NCBI GenBank assembly: GCA_965224225.1
Contig: CBDCZF010000020.1
Location: 310,001 to 374,000, forward strand
DNA from: CAJQQK01 sp965224225
GTDB taxonomy: Bacteria; Pseudomonadota; Alphaproteobacteria; Rhizobiales; Hyphomicrobiaceae
Length of the DNA stretch: 64,000 nt
Direction: 5' to 3'
Shown: in pieces, positions 1 through 8,955 of the stretch
How positions within the stretch are numbered: position 1 is the stretch's first letter
Layout: every line of letters begins with the position of its first letter
Notes under the pieces: generated by a model
The model's input: only the letters and a program-made list of their open reading frames with translations
Databases searched by the model: none
Told to the model about the DNA's origin: nothing
Translations under genes and position numbers: made by a program

Positions 1-14
1 GTGGAGGCCATCTC

Positions 15-2333
15 ATGCGAGCATTCATCTGGCTGGCTGCTGCCGGCATTTCAATTGTATCGATTGCAACACCCGCCTTCGCGGAAGCGAGCGATCCGGG
101 CGCACGCCTCAGAGCCTTGCTCGAGAAGCGCCTCACCGACGACAAAGCGAAAGCAGCGAACCCATCGTTCAGTGCGCGATCGCTGCGCCGAGGCATCACC
201 CCACCGCCTGCCTCCGAGGCACCGAAAGTTGTGCCGCGCGAGATGCTGATCATCACGCCCAAAGGAGATATGCGTCGCGCGCCAGCCACTGAAGCGCCAA
301 ACCGGAGGTCGAGCCTCGAGAAACCCGGAGACGGCATCACGCCGACGTCGAGCAATCCTGAAACCCCGCCCGCAACCGGCATCTGGGAATACTTGAAATC
401 GCTGTGGCAGCCTGCCGATGTCAATGCATCGGCGACAACGCCGCTGCAGGCCGACACCGGCAGCGCAATCGCTCCGCGATCGGCGATACGCCTTGCGCAA
501 ACCAACAAGGGGCGCATGCGCGAAGGAACGGCTTTCGGCGTCGTGCCCGACACTTACATCATTCAGTTCAAGCACACCGCGACCAACGCGCAGATCGAAC
601 ATGTGCTCAAGAAATACGATCTCGAAATCGTCGGCGGTCTGCCGGCACTCGGCCTGATCTACGTCAAGCAGCGCCAGTTCGGCACGACGCGCAGCATCTC
701 GCGCGAGACGCCTGCTCCCTCCAGCGAAGTTCTCGATCCTGACTTCATCAAGAACATCCGCAAGGAGCCCGGCATCAACGCCGCCACCGTGCAGTCGACG
801 ATTACGCCGAAGTCGATGCCGCGCGATTCGAGCACCATGGTCGAAGACGGCGGCAAGGCCTATCATTGGAGCTGGCGACCCGGTGTTGACAACGACGGCA
901 ACTGGGGCCTCAAGCGCATGCGCATACCGTCGCTGTGGCGCATTCTCAAGACGACCCGGAACTCGGACAAGCCCGGCAAGCCGGCCGTCATGAGCTTTCT
1001 CGACAGCGGTTTCAGTTGGCATGGCCATCTCAAATACAACAAGGTGTTCGGCCTCAAGGAAGGCGAGCGTCTGATTGCCGCGGGCAGCACCTGCCAGGAA
1101 GCACACGGCACGCACGTCGCCGGCATCGCCGGTGCCGCCCATGGTCGTGGCCGCGGCATCGACGGCATCGTGCCAGATGCCTACATCGATGCGATCCCAC
1201 TGCAGGCGGAATTCGTCATCCACGGCATGGAGGCCGGCATTCAGGGGCTCGGCAACCAGAGCGCCATGCTGTTCACGAGTGCTGCCGGCCAGCTCGTCGA
1301 GTATCTCGAACAGAACCCGCCCGCCGAAGGCGCCAAGCGCGTCGTCAACATTTCGCTCGGCTTCAACTGGCGCGCCATCAACGACGCGAGCAACGAGGCG
1401 ATCAGCTCCGAGATCGCCGACGGTGAACTGGTCAAGGAGGAAAAGAAAACGATCGTCATCATGCTCGCGCGCATCCTGCAGCAGTCGCTGAAGCGATTCA
1501 GTGATGACACGCTGTTCGTGATCGCAGCGGGCAACGATTCCGACAAACTCGACGTGCCGCTCAACGCGAAGTGGTCATCACCATTCTCGTATCTCGGGCT
1601 CGAGTCATCGACGACTTTCGAGCGTGCAACGAACGTGCTCGTCGTCGAGGCTGTCGACCGAAGCGGCAATCGCGCGCCGTTCTCCAACGCCGGCGGTCAT
1701 ATCGCAGCACCAGGCGTCGACGTTATGAGCACGATCGGCGGTCGTGGCTCGAATTACGCAATTTGCGAGGGGACATCCCAGGCCGCCCCGCATATCACGG
1801 CGCTCGCCGCCATCCTGATGGAGCTTGCCCCGGACAAGACGCCGGCCGAGATCGCTGAGATCATCCGCGAGGCGGCAGTCCCCGACGCAGACGGGAAGAC
1901 GGCACCTCGCGCCGATGCGCTCGAAGCCATCCTCAAGGCGCGCAGCGATGCCCTCGATATCCTGGCCGACCTCAACGGAGACGGCATCGTCAACAGCGAC
2001 GACCTTGCCACCTACAAGCGCCACAACGAAGCCATGACCTCCGTTTTCCAATCAACTCTCGGCTCGTACTTCTTCGACCTCAATGAAAACGGCCAGGTCG
2101 AAGACAACGAACACTGGTATCCGCGCATTGACCTGAACGGCTCCGGCCACGCGCGCAGCGATGCATCGGACAAGCGTTGTGTCGGCGGCAAGCCGGTGAC
2201 CGATCTCGGTGTGATACGGCTTGCCTGGGAACGAAAGAATGAGGAATCGTTCGATCAGGTCGCAACATCGCTCAACCTGATCGATCCCAGGTTGACCCTT
2301 GTAAGCAGCGCGCAAGGTCGTTGCGGATGGTAG
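15..2333 (+). CDS. Secreted subtilisin-like (S8) serine protease with C-terminal calcium-binding repeats
   Basis: 772 aa. A Sec signal peptide ends near residue 23 (cleavage after AFA). About 280 residues of propeptide and linker follow, then an S8 catalytic domain with Asp330 (FLDSGF), His364 (HGTHVAGIAG) and Ser588 (GTSQAAPH), the classical subtilase triad. Near the C-terminus, residues about 654-702 hold two EF-hand/dockerin-like loops (DLNGDGIVNSDD and DLNENGQVEDNE). These resemble dockerin type I calcium-binding repeats, which is unusual on a proteobacterial subtilase. A purine-rich GGAGG lies just before the ATG, supporting this start. The next gene is a secreted metalloprotease, so the pair likely degrades extracellular protein. 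Protease family is certain; the dockerin interpretation rests on motif resemblance only. Confidence 0.93.
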   Translation: MRAFIWLAAAGISIVSIATPAFAEASDPGARLRALLEKRLTDDKAKAANPSFSARSLRRGITPPPASEAPKVVPREMLIITPKGDMRRAPATEAPNRRSSLEKPGDGITPTSSNPETPPATGIWEYLKSLWQPADVNASATTPLQADTGSAIAPRSAIRLAQTNKGRMREGTAFGVVPDTYIIQFKHTATNAQIEHVLKKYDLEIVGGLPALGLIYVKQRQFGTTRSISRETPAPSSEVLDPDFIKNIRKEPGINAATVQSTITPKSMPRDSSTMVEDGGKAYHWSWRPGVDNDGNWGLKRMRIPSLWRILKTTRNSDKPGKPAVMSFLDSGFSWHGHLKYNKVFGLKEGERLIAAGSTCQEAHGTHVAGIAGAAHGRGRGIDGIVPDAYIDAIPLQAEFVIHGMEAGIQGLGNQSAMLFTSAAGQLVEYLEQNPPAEGAKRVVNISLGFNWRAINDASNEAISSEIADGELVKEEKKTIVIMLARILQQSLKRFSDDTLFVIAAGNDSDKLDVPLNAKWSSPFSYLGLESSTTFERATNVLVVEAVDRSGNRAPFSNAGGHIAAPGVDVMSTIGGRGSNYAICEGTSQAAPHITALAAILMELAPDKTPAEIAEIIREAAVPDADGKTAPRADALEAILKARSDALDILADLNGDGIVNSDDLATYKRHNEAMTSVFQSTLGSYFFDLNENGQVEDNEHWYPRIDLNGSGHARSDASDKRCVGGKPVTDLGVIRLAWERKNEESFDQVATSLNLIDPRLTLVSSAQGRCGW

Positions 2334-2379
2334 CTGCGGCGCACCCGCCACGCGATTACCCGGAACATGTGAGGCCACA

Positions 2380-4218
2380 ATGATAACTCGATTTGTGACA
2401 CGAAGGCCGGTCCGAGGCAGCATTATGCTTCGCTGCACCGTTCCTTACGCCCTTGCCGGTGGTATGTTCGCCATGCTCGCGGCGCCACCCGCCAATGCAC
2501 AGGATGTCAGTTCGGAAGTGAACAGCGCCGTGGAAGCTGCAAGACTGCGGCGACCACAGCTCAACGTCGCCATCGACAAGCGCACCGGCTTGCCCTCACG
2601 CATCACCAATCTCAATTTCCGTGGTGGTCCGGTTGTCAGGTCACTCGCTGCATCGAGCCGCAATGGTGAACCAAGCGAGGCCGACGTGCGCCAGGCCGTC
2701 GAGGCATTCTTCCAACGCAGCATCCTCAAGTCCGCATTCCCGCAGGGCCACCAGTCTGCCAAGCGCGTGATCCGCTCGGTCAACCCGGACCCGACATTGC
2801 CCGGCCAGTTCATCGCCAGCGTCACGCAGGAGGTCAACGGTATCCCGGTGTTTGGCTCTTCGGCCAAGGTGTCCGTCAATCGAACGTTGAGCGTCACGGG
2901 GATCTCGGCAAGTTTCTCAGCCGTCCAGCTCCCCGACACCGACGCAGTCCTTGATCAGACGGCCGCGATCGCCCGGGCGCGCGAAGAGCTTGGTCGAATG
3001 CTGGCACGTACACGCAAGAGCTTCGGCCTCGATGCACGCCGCAACTCAGATGTCGCGGCCAATGCCGAGGCCACCGCCAGCAAGACGATCTTCGATCCGA
3101 AAATCATGGCCCGCGCCCAGACCTCGGCCAGCGAAACGCGCCTCGCCTGGCAGGTCGCCATCGACAGCTATCGTCTGTTCATCGACGCCAAGGACGGCAA
3201 GCTGCTCTATTTCTACAAGGACCATCGCTCCTTCACGGTCCGCCGCGTCTTCGATCTCGACGGCAAGAGCGAGTTTCCTGGGACGGACGTCATCAACGAG
3301 GAGACCGGCAGTCGCGCCGCAGGCCTCAGCGCCGATGCTGCAACGGCCTATCAGAACAGCGGCATCGTGCGTGACTTCTTCTTTGCAATGTTCGGGCGCA
3401 AGAGTTTCGACAACGGTCAGGCGAGCGCCGGCCAGTTCGGCAGCCCGGTCGTTTCATACGTACGTTACGGCTCGATGCAGGGCGCACATTGGTGTGTCGC
3501 TGCCTCCGATGGCTGTCCCGCCGCCCATGTTGCCGTCTACGGACCCGGCTACGCGAAGGCGCTCGACGTGATGGCGCATGAATTCACACACGGCGTGATC
3601 ACCCATGAAGCCGATCTCGTCTATGCGGAAGAATCGGGCGCCGTGAACGAAGCGCTCGCCGATATTCTCGGTTCACTGGTCGAACTCGAAGCGCGCGGCA
3701 GCGCCGGCAACTGGATCATCGGCGAGCACCTGCCGGGCCGTTCGCTGACCGAACCTGAGCGTGATCTTAAGCAGCCCTGGCTGGTCGATGGCAACGGCAG
3801 ATCGCTGTTCAATGCCGCTGCCGAATATAATTTTGAAACCAACCGCGGCCAGCCGGCCCGCTACAGCGACTACGTCAAGCGCGATGATCCGCTCTGTGAG
3901 TCGACCTCGGATTATTACAACGGTTGCGTCCACTTCAACAGCGGCATCCTCAACCGGTTTGCCTACCTGGCGGCCGAGGGCGGCCAGCAGGATGGCGTGA
4001 CCGTGACGGGCATCGGTCGCCAGAAACTTGGGCTACTCGCTTACCGGGCACTGTCGACGAAGATGAACCAGACGACCGGTCTGTCGGATGCGGCCTATGG
4101 CTTCGTCGATTCCTGCTATGAGTTCGTCTCGGCCAAGTTCGGTGAGTTTGCCGAAGCGGACTGCAAGGAAGTCGAGAACGCCCAGCGCGCTGTCGGCCTG
4201 GAGGCGGCGGGAAGCTGA
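2380..4218 (+). CDS. Secreted M4 (thermolysin-like) zinc metalloprotease
   Basis: 612 aa. The start region contains a signal peptide. An internal ATG at 2425 gives a more typical N-terminus (MLRCTVPYALAGG...NAQD), so either start is possible. Residues about 90-290 look like an FTP/PepSY-type propeptide that would inhibit and chaperone the zymogen. The catalytic domain carries HEFTH (His400, Glu401, His404) and the downstream zinc-ligand block GAVNEALADI, the gluzincin signature of thermolysin, bacillolysin and griselysin. It sits 46 bp after the S8 protease on the same strand and is probably co-transcribed. It should act outside the cytoplasm on peptide bonds before hydrophobic residues, by family analogy. 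Confidence 0.93.
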   Translation: MITRFVTRRPVRGSIMLRCTVPYALAGGMFAMLAAPPANAQDVSSEVNSAVEAARLRRPQLNVAIDKRTGLPSRITNLNFRGGPVVRSLAASSRNGEPSEADVRQAVEAFFQRSILKSAFPQGHQSAKRVIRSVNPDPTLPGQFIASVTQEVNGIPVFGSSAKVSVNRTLSVTGISASFSAVQLPDTDAVLDQTAAIARAREELGRMLARTRKSFGLDARRNSDVAANAEATASKTIFDPKIMARAQTSASETRLAWQVAIDSYRLFIDAKDGKLLYFYKDHRSFTVRRVFDLDGKSEFPGTDVINEETGSRAAGLSADAATAYQNSGIVRDFFFAMFGRKSFDNGQASAGQFGSPVVSYVRYGSMQGAHWCVAASDGCPAAHVAVYGPGYAKALDVMAHEFTHGVITHEADLVYAEESGAVNEALADILGSLVELEARGSAGNWIIGEHLPGRSLTEPERDLKQPWLVDGNGRSLFNAAAEYNFETNRGQPARYSDYVKRDDPLCESTSDYYNGCVHFNSGILNRFAYLAAEGGQQDGVTVTGIGRQKLGLLAYRALSTKMNQTTGLSDAAYGFVDSCYEFVSAKFGEFAEADCKEVENAQRAVGLEAAGS

Positions 4219-4248
4219 GTCTGCCGCCCGCCCCGATGCCGCTCCCAA

Positions 4249-5445
4249 TCAGATCACGCCGCGTGCCTTGAGATCAGCCAGTTCTGCCTCGCTGATACCG
4301 ACACTGCCGTAGATCTCGGCGTTGTGTTCGCCGAGACGCGGCGCCACGTGACGAACGCCGATGGCGTTGCCCATCTTGATCGGCGTGCGCACGTGGGGCA
4401 CATCGCCTAGCTCAGCATCGTTGGCATAGACCACCATCTGGCGGTGCTTCACCTGGCAGTCATTGAAGAGCTCGGAGTAGGTATTGACTGGGCCGCAGGG
4501 CACGCCGGCTTCCTCGATGACCTCGACCCAATGGGCGGTTTCACGCGTCCTCAGCACGGCTTCGATCTCGGCTTCGAGTGCCGTGCGATTGGCGACACGG
4601 TCCGGCAAGGTGCGAAAACGTGCATCCTCGATCCATTCGGGATGACCAAGGGCATTAGCGAGGCGCTGCCACAACGGCTGGCCGGCAGCGCCGATCATCA
4701 TGTAGCCGTCCTTGGTCGAGAAACGCTGATAGGGCACGTTCTGGCGATGGCGCGAGCCCTGCCGGGTCGGCTCCTTACCATCGGCAAGCCAGCCGGCACT
4801 GGTCCAGGAGCTGAAGCCGATCGCGGTCTCGAGCAGCGAGCATTCGATGAGATTGCCGCGGCCCGTGCACTCGCGTTCGTAGAGAGCTGCGAGGATGCCC
4901 TGCACCGCCCACATGCCGGTGCCGAGATCGCAGACCGGCAGGCCGACCGAGGTCGGCGGCCCGTCGGGTTCACCGGTGACATGCATGATGCCGCCCGCAC
5001 CTTGTGCAATCAGATCGAACCCGCCGCGCGACGCATCGGGCCCGTCGTAGCCGAAGCCGGAGAGTTGGGCGTAGATCAGCCGCGGGTTGATCTCCTTCAG
5101 ATCCTCATAGCCGAGACCTGCCCGTGGCATCACGGTCGGACGATAGTTCTCGACAAGGACATCGACGCCCTTCGCGATTTTGCGAAAGATCTCCTTGCCG
5201 GCCGGATCCTTGTAGTTGAGCGTTATGCCCTTCTTATTGCGGTTGATGTAACGGAAGTAGGCGTTGAGTTCGCTGCCGTCGCCCCAGTGGCGCACGGATT
5301 CTCCCGAGCCCGCGCGTTCGAGTTTGATCACTTCGGCGCCCATATCGGCGAGGATCATGGTGCAGAACGGACCTGCCATGTGCTCTGTGAGATCGAGCAC
5401 CTTGATGCCGGCGAGTGGGCCCGGTTCGGTGACTTGATTGGTCAT
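4249..5445 (-). CDS. Class III (CaiB/BaiF family) CoA-transferase
   Basis: 398 aa, normal for the family. The N-terminal block PLAGIKVLDLTEHMAGPFC and the ADMGAEVIKLE segment are typical of formyl-CoA-transferase relatives. The catalytic Asp is in PVCDLGTGMWA. The enzyme moves CoA between an acyl-CoA donor and a carboxylic acid; the substrate cannot be read from sequence. It is convergent with the metalloprotease (30 bp between stops) and separated from leuD by a hairpin-rich repeat. Two further paralogues lie in this window, at 50994 and 53966. Confidence 0.93.
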   Translation of the reverse strand: MTNQVTEPGPLAGIKVLDLTEHMAGPFCTMILADMGAEVIKLERAGSGESVRHWGDGSELNAYFRYINRNKKGITLNYKDPAGKEIFRKIAKGVDVLVENYRPTVMPRAGLGYEDLKEINPRLIYAQLSGFGYDGPDASRGGFDLIAQGAGGIMHVTGEPDGPPTSVGLPVCDLGTGMWAVQGILAALYERECTGRGNLIECSLLETAIGFSSWTSAGWLADGKEPTRQGSRHRQNVPYQRFSTKDGYMMIGAAGQPLWQRLANALGHPEWIEDARFRTLPDRVANRTALEAEIEAVLRTRETAHWVEVIEEAGVPCGPVNTYSELFNDCQVKHRQMVVYANDAELGDVPHVRTPIKMGNAIGVRHVAPRLGEHNAEIYGSVGISEAELADLKARGVI

Positions 5446-5482
5446 TTCATTGTTCCTCAGTCAGGTGCATCGAAGGCTGCTG

Positions 5483-5638
5483 GCCCCTCACCCTAACCCT
5501 CTCCCCGTACGCGCCGAAGTGGCGCTACGGGGAGAGGGATTGGGACTTTGCCCGTCGTGTTTCCAGCGGCGGTGCGAAGTGGCACGGCCGGATTCCCTCT
5601 CCCCGTACTTCACGGGGGAGAGGGTTAGGGTGAGGGGC
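5483..5638. repeat. Nested inverted repeat (REP-like double hairpin)
   Basis: A perfect 24-bp inverted repeat at 5483-5506 and 5615-5638 (core CCCTCACCCTAACCCTCTCC) encloses two smaller hairpins. One, at about 5499-5536, pairs CTCTCCCCGTA with TACGGGGAGAG around GCGCC/GGCGC. The other, at about 5595-5624, pairs CCCTCTCCCC with GGGGGAGAGGG. It fills the 278-bp gap between the CoA-transferase and leuD, where no gene is seen. Palindromic units with this type of core are common as dispersed elements in Proteobacteria. It could act as a transcript-end hairpin between two minus-strand genes. Confidence 0.8.
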
Positions 5639-5723
5639 ATAGGGCGGCGGCAGCACGCGCCAAACACGCGTTAGTTCATTCGCAAGAGCCGTCGGTCCCA
5701 ACAAGAACCAACCATCTAGAGCG

Positions 5724-6329
5724 TCACAGCCAGGCATAATCTGCCCGTTTCGCCTCGAACGCGTCTATGTCAGCCTCATGCTGCATGGTCAGCCCGATGT
5801 CGTCGAGACCGTTCAACATGCGGTGCTTGTCGAACGGCGCGATGTCGAACTTGAACGTCGTGCCGTTCAGGGCGGTGACGGTCTGGCTCTCGAGATCGAT
5901 GGTGATCTCGGCGCCCGGCGCTTCGTGCAGGTGGGCGCGCAGCGTATCGCAATCTTCGCGCGACAGGCGGACCGGCAGCACGCCCTGCTTCATGCAGTTG
6001 TTGTAATGGATGTCGCCGAAGCTCGGCGCGATAACGGCACGGATGCCGTTCGCAACCAGCACCCAGACGGCCGCTTCCCGTGATGATCCGCAGCCCCAGT
6101 TAAGGTCGGCGACAATGATCTTGGCCTGGTCGAACGGCTCCTGGTTATAGGCGAAGTCGGACTTCTCGCTGCCGTCTGCATTGAAGCGCAGATCGTGGAA
6201 TAGGCGTTTGTCGTAACCGGGTTCCGACGGCGCACACTTGAGGAACCGGGCCGGCACGATCTGGTCGGTATCGCAATTGGCAATGTCGATCGGCAGCGCA
6301 ATCGACCTGAAGTTCGTAAATGCTTCCAT
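5724..6329 (-). CDS. leuD: 3-isopropylmalate dehydratase small subunit
   Basis: 201 aa, full length. It carries the swivel-domain signature NWGCGSSREAAVWVL and FGDIHYNNCMKQGVLPV of LeuD. With LeuC it isomerises 2-isopropylmalate to 3-isopropylmalate in leucine biosynthesis in the cytoplasm. Its ATG follows the leuC stop by one base, so translation is probably coupled. No leuB is visible next to it. Confidence 0.97.
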   Translation of the reverse strand: MEAFTNFRSIALPIDIANCDTDQIVPARFLKCAPSEPGYDKRLFHDLRFNADGSEKSDFAYNQEPFDQAKIIVADLNWGCGSSREAAVWVLVANGIRAVIAPSFGDIHYNNCMKQGVLPVRLSREDCDTLRAHLHEAPGAEITIDLESQTVTALNGTTFKFDIAPFDKHRMLNGLDDIGLTMQHEADIDAFEAKRADYAWL

Positions 6330-6330
6330 G

Positions 6331-7734
6331 TCACGCGCCCTCCATCAGCTTGCGCACGTCGGTGAACGTGCCGGTCACGGCCGCTGCTGCCGCCATCGCC
6401 GGGCTCACCAGGTGCGTGCGACTGCCTGGACCTTGGCGACCACGAAAGTTGCGGTTGCTGGTCGAAGCCGAGCGTTCACCGGGCTTCAGTGTGTCGCCGT
6501 TGACACCAACGCACATCGAACACCCGGCCAGCCGCCATTCGAATCCTGCCTCTTCGAAGATGCGATCGAGACCTTCGGCCTCGGCCTCCGCCTTGACCAG
6601 GCCGGAACCCGGCACGACCAGCGTCGGCACCACCGCCTTGCGTCCCTTGGCAACGGCTGCGGCCGCGCGCAAATCCTCGATGCGGGCATTGGTACAGGCG
6701 CCGATGAACACCTTGTCAACCGGGATATCCGCCACCGCCGTTCCCGGCTTCAGGCCCATGTAATCGTAGGCTGCCAGCATTGCAGCTTTGCGATCCGCAT
6801 CGCTCTCCTTGTCGGGATCCGGCAGATGCTCGGTGATCTGCACGGCATCCTGCGGGCTGTTGCCCCAGGTCACCATCGGCGCGATCGCCTCACCATCAAG
6901 GGACACCTCGGCATCGAACCGGGCATCCTCGTCGGAGGGTAATGAACGCCAAAACCGTTGGGCCGCATCCCATTTTTCACCCTTCGGCGCAAACGGCCTG
7001 CCTTCGATATAGGCGATCGTCGCATCATCGGGCGCCACCATGCCGATCCGGCTGCCGGCCTCGATGGTCATGTTGCAGATCGTGAGGCGGCCTTCCATCG
7101 AGAGATCGCGGATCGCCGAGCCGGCATACTCGATGGCATAACCCGTACCGCCGGCGGCACCGATCTGGCGGATGACGGCGAGGATCACGTCCTTGCCCGT
7201 GACCCCGAAACCAAGTTTGCCGTCAACGTCGATACGCATGGTCTTCGGGCGCCGTTGCCAGATCGTCTGGGTCGCGAGCACATGCGTCACTTCCGATGAG
7301 CCGATGCCGAAGGCAATGCAGCCGAGCGCGCCGTGCGTCGAGGTATGGCTGTCACCGCAGACCATGGTGAGGCCCGGCAGCGTGATGCCCTGCTCGGGGC
7401 CGACGACGTGGGCGATGCCCTGGCGCTTGTCACCCCACGGAAACACCGTGACGCCGAACTCCTCGCAGTTTGACTTGATGGCAGCGGCGATCTCCTTCGC
7501 ACGCGGATCGGCAAGCTCATCCAGTGAGGCGGTATGCGTCGGCGTATAGTGGTCGGGCGTCGCAAACGTCTGATCCGGGCGGCGCACCGTCAGATTGCTG
7601 GCGCGCAATCTGTCGAACGCCTGGTAGGATCCGTCATGGCACAGGTGCCGATCGATATAGATCAGCGTCTGGCCGTCTCTTTCGGCGACGACGTGGCGGT
7701 CCCAGATCTTGTCGAAGAGTGTCTTGGCAGTCAT
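6331..7734 (-). CDS. leuC: 3-isopropylmalate dehydratase large subunit
   Basis: 467 aa, full length for the [4Fe-4S] aconitase-fold subunit. Landmarks are HIVG-like GIAHVVGPEQG, CGDSHTSTHGALG, the cluster ligand in GACTNARIEDLRAAA, and the CSMCVGVN cluster pair near the C-terminus, followed by STSNRNFRGRQG. It forms the catalytic LeuCD heterodimer with the adjacent leuD. Confidence 0.97.
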   Translation of the reverse strand: MTAKTLFDKIWDRHVVAERDGQTLIYIDRHLCHDGSYQAFDRLRASNLTVRRPDQTFATPDHYTPTHTASLDELADPRAKEIAAAIKSNCEEFGVTVFPWGDKRQGIAHVVGPEQGITLPGLTMVCGDSHTSTHGALGCIAFGIGSSEVTHVLATQTIWQRRPKTMRIDVDGKLGFGVTGKDVILAVIRQIGAAGGTGYAIEYAGSAIRDLSMEGRLTICNMTIEAGSRIGMVAPDDATIAYIEGRPFAPKGEKWDAAQRFWRSLPSDEDARFDAEVSLDGEAIAPMVTWGNSPQDAVQITEHLPDPDKESDADRKAAMLAAYDYMGLKPGTAVADIPVDKVFIGACTNARIEDLRAAAAVAKGRKAVVPTLVVPGSGLVKAEAEAEGLDRIFEEAGFEWRLAGCSMCVGVNGDTLKPGERSASTSNRNFRGRQGPGSRTHLVSPAMAAAAAVTGTFTDVRKLMEGA

Positions 7735-7873
7735 GCGCAGCCCCGCATTGGCGAGTTGTCATTCCCGCACAGGATAGTGAGGGAGCGGCTGAAAGCCTAC
7801 AATCGATCGGCGCGCACGCTCATCTGGCTATCTGAAATCCGATCCGCGATGGCTGCCCACTGCTGACAATCGC

Positions 7874-8821
7874 TCAATAGCCGACCGACCGGTCGACTAT
7901 GTTTTCGAGCGGCTGACCTTTTTCCAGCCGATCGATCTGGTGCAGGAAATAGCGCACGATGCTTGCCGGATTGCTTTCAGCTGCATTGTGCGGCGTTATC
8001 ATGACACGAGGGTGGGCCCAGAGTGCGCTGTCAGATGGCAGCGGCTCGGTCTCGAATACGTCGAGGCTCGCGGCATAAAGTGTGCCCGCATCGAGGGCGG
8101 CCAGGATATCCGCCTCGACCTGCGATCCACCCCGGCCGGCGTTGATCAGAACCGGACCGGGCAGGCGTTCATGCCGCCCCGACAGCGATAGCTTGCCGAG
8201 CAGGTCGCGATTGATGATGCCCTTGGTCTCCGGTGTGAACGGCAACAGTGCGATCAAAACGTCCGTTTCGGCAAGGAAGTCATCGAGGCCATCCTTGCCG
8301 GCAAAGCAGCGAGCCCCCTCAACCGCCTTCAGATTGCGGCTCCAGCCGCGGATCTGATAGCCGAGCGCCCCGAGAGCCCGACCAACCGCCTGGCCGAGAT
8401 GGCCGAAGCCCAGGATGCCGACACGCACTTCCGTCGACATCGGCTCCAGCCTGTAGTCCCAGGTGCGCGCCCGCTGCAATTCGATGAACTCGGTCATCCG
8501 GCGCACATGGAACAACGTATGGAGCACGACGTACTGCACCATGCGGCCCGTGAGATCAGGATCGACATAGCGCACGATCGGCACGTCCGGCAGATCGGGG
8601 TCCTTGAAGAGGTGATCGACGCCGGCACCAACGGAGACGATCAGTTCGAGGTTTTCGAACTTGGCCAATTCGCCGGGCTTGGCCTGCCAGGCGAGCGCAT
8701 AGCGGATGTCCGATGCATTTCCGCTATCCGGCCACTTGCGTACATCGCGGCCAGCCGCGAATTCCTTGGTGAAACTGTAAAACTCGTTCTCGCGGTCGCT
8801 GCCGATGATGAGGAGGGCCAT
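7874..8821 (-). CDS. D-2-hydroxyacid dehydrogenase (glyoxylate/hydroxypyruvate reductase A-like)
   Basis: 315 aa. A Rossmann motif GILGFGHLGQAVGRALG lies in the middle. The catalytic elements are NAGRGGSQVE (Arg), a downstream acidic residue, and ITPHNAAES (His), the order seen in GhrA-type NAD(P)H-dependent 2-hydroxyacid dehydrogenases. It probably reduces glyoxylate or hydroxypyruvate, but substrate specificity in this family is broad. A GAGG lies about 7 bases before the ATG. It is transcribed with the same polarity as leuCD, 139 bp upstream of leuC. Confidence 0.9.
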   Translation of the reverse strand: MALLIIGSDRENEFYSFTKEFAAGRDVRKWPDSGNASDIRYALAWQAKPGELAKFENLELIVSVGAGVDHLFKDPDLPDVPIVRYVDPDLTGRMVQYVVLHTLFHVRRMTEFIELQRARTWDYRLEPMSTEVRVGILGFGHLGQAVGRALGALGYQIRGWSRNLKAVEGARCFAGKDGLDDFLAETDVLIALLPFTPETKGIINRDLLGKLSLSGRHERLPGPVLINAGRGGSQVEADILAALDAGTLYAASLDVFETEPLPSDSALWAHPRVMITPHNAAESNPASIVRYFLHQIDRLEKGQPLENIVDRSVGY

Positions 8822-8955
8822 GGCTGCCTCGAGGCTGTTAGAATGACCCCGTGGCAGCTAACGCATTGTGCCACCGGTGGCAACCATCTGGATGACTGCA
8901 ATCGGCAGCACATAGGTATTCATTTGCACCTGGACCGGCTCAGAGCCGTCTGCAG

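Noticed and set aside
51..1223. Long open frame on the minus strand inside the S8 protease gene
   Set aside because: It mirrors the high-GC codon pattern of the protease gene, has no recognisable domain or ribosome-binding site, and is a shadow frame.
5483..5638. CRISPR-like repeat
   Set aside because: The units are inverted, not direct, with no regular spacers and only one pair.
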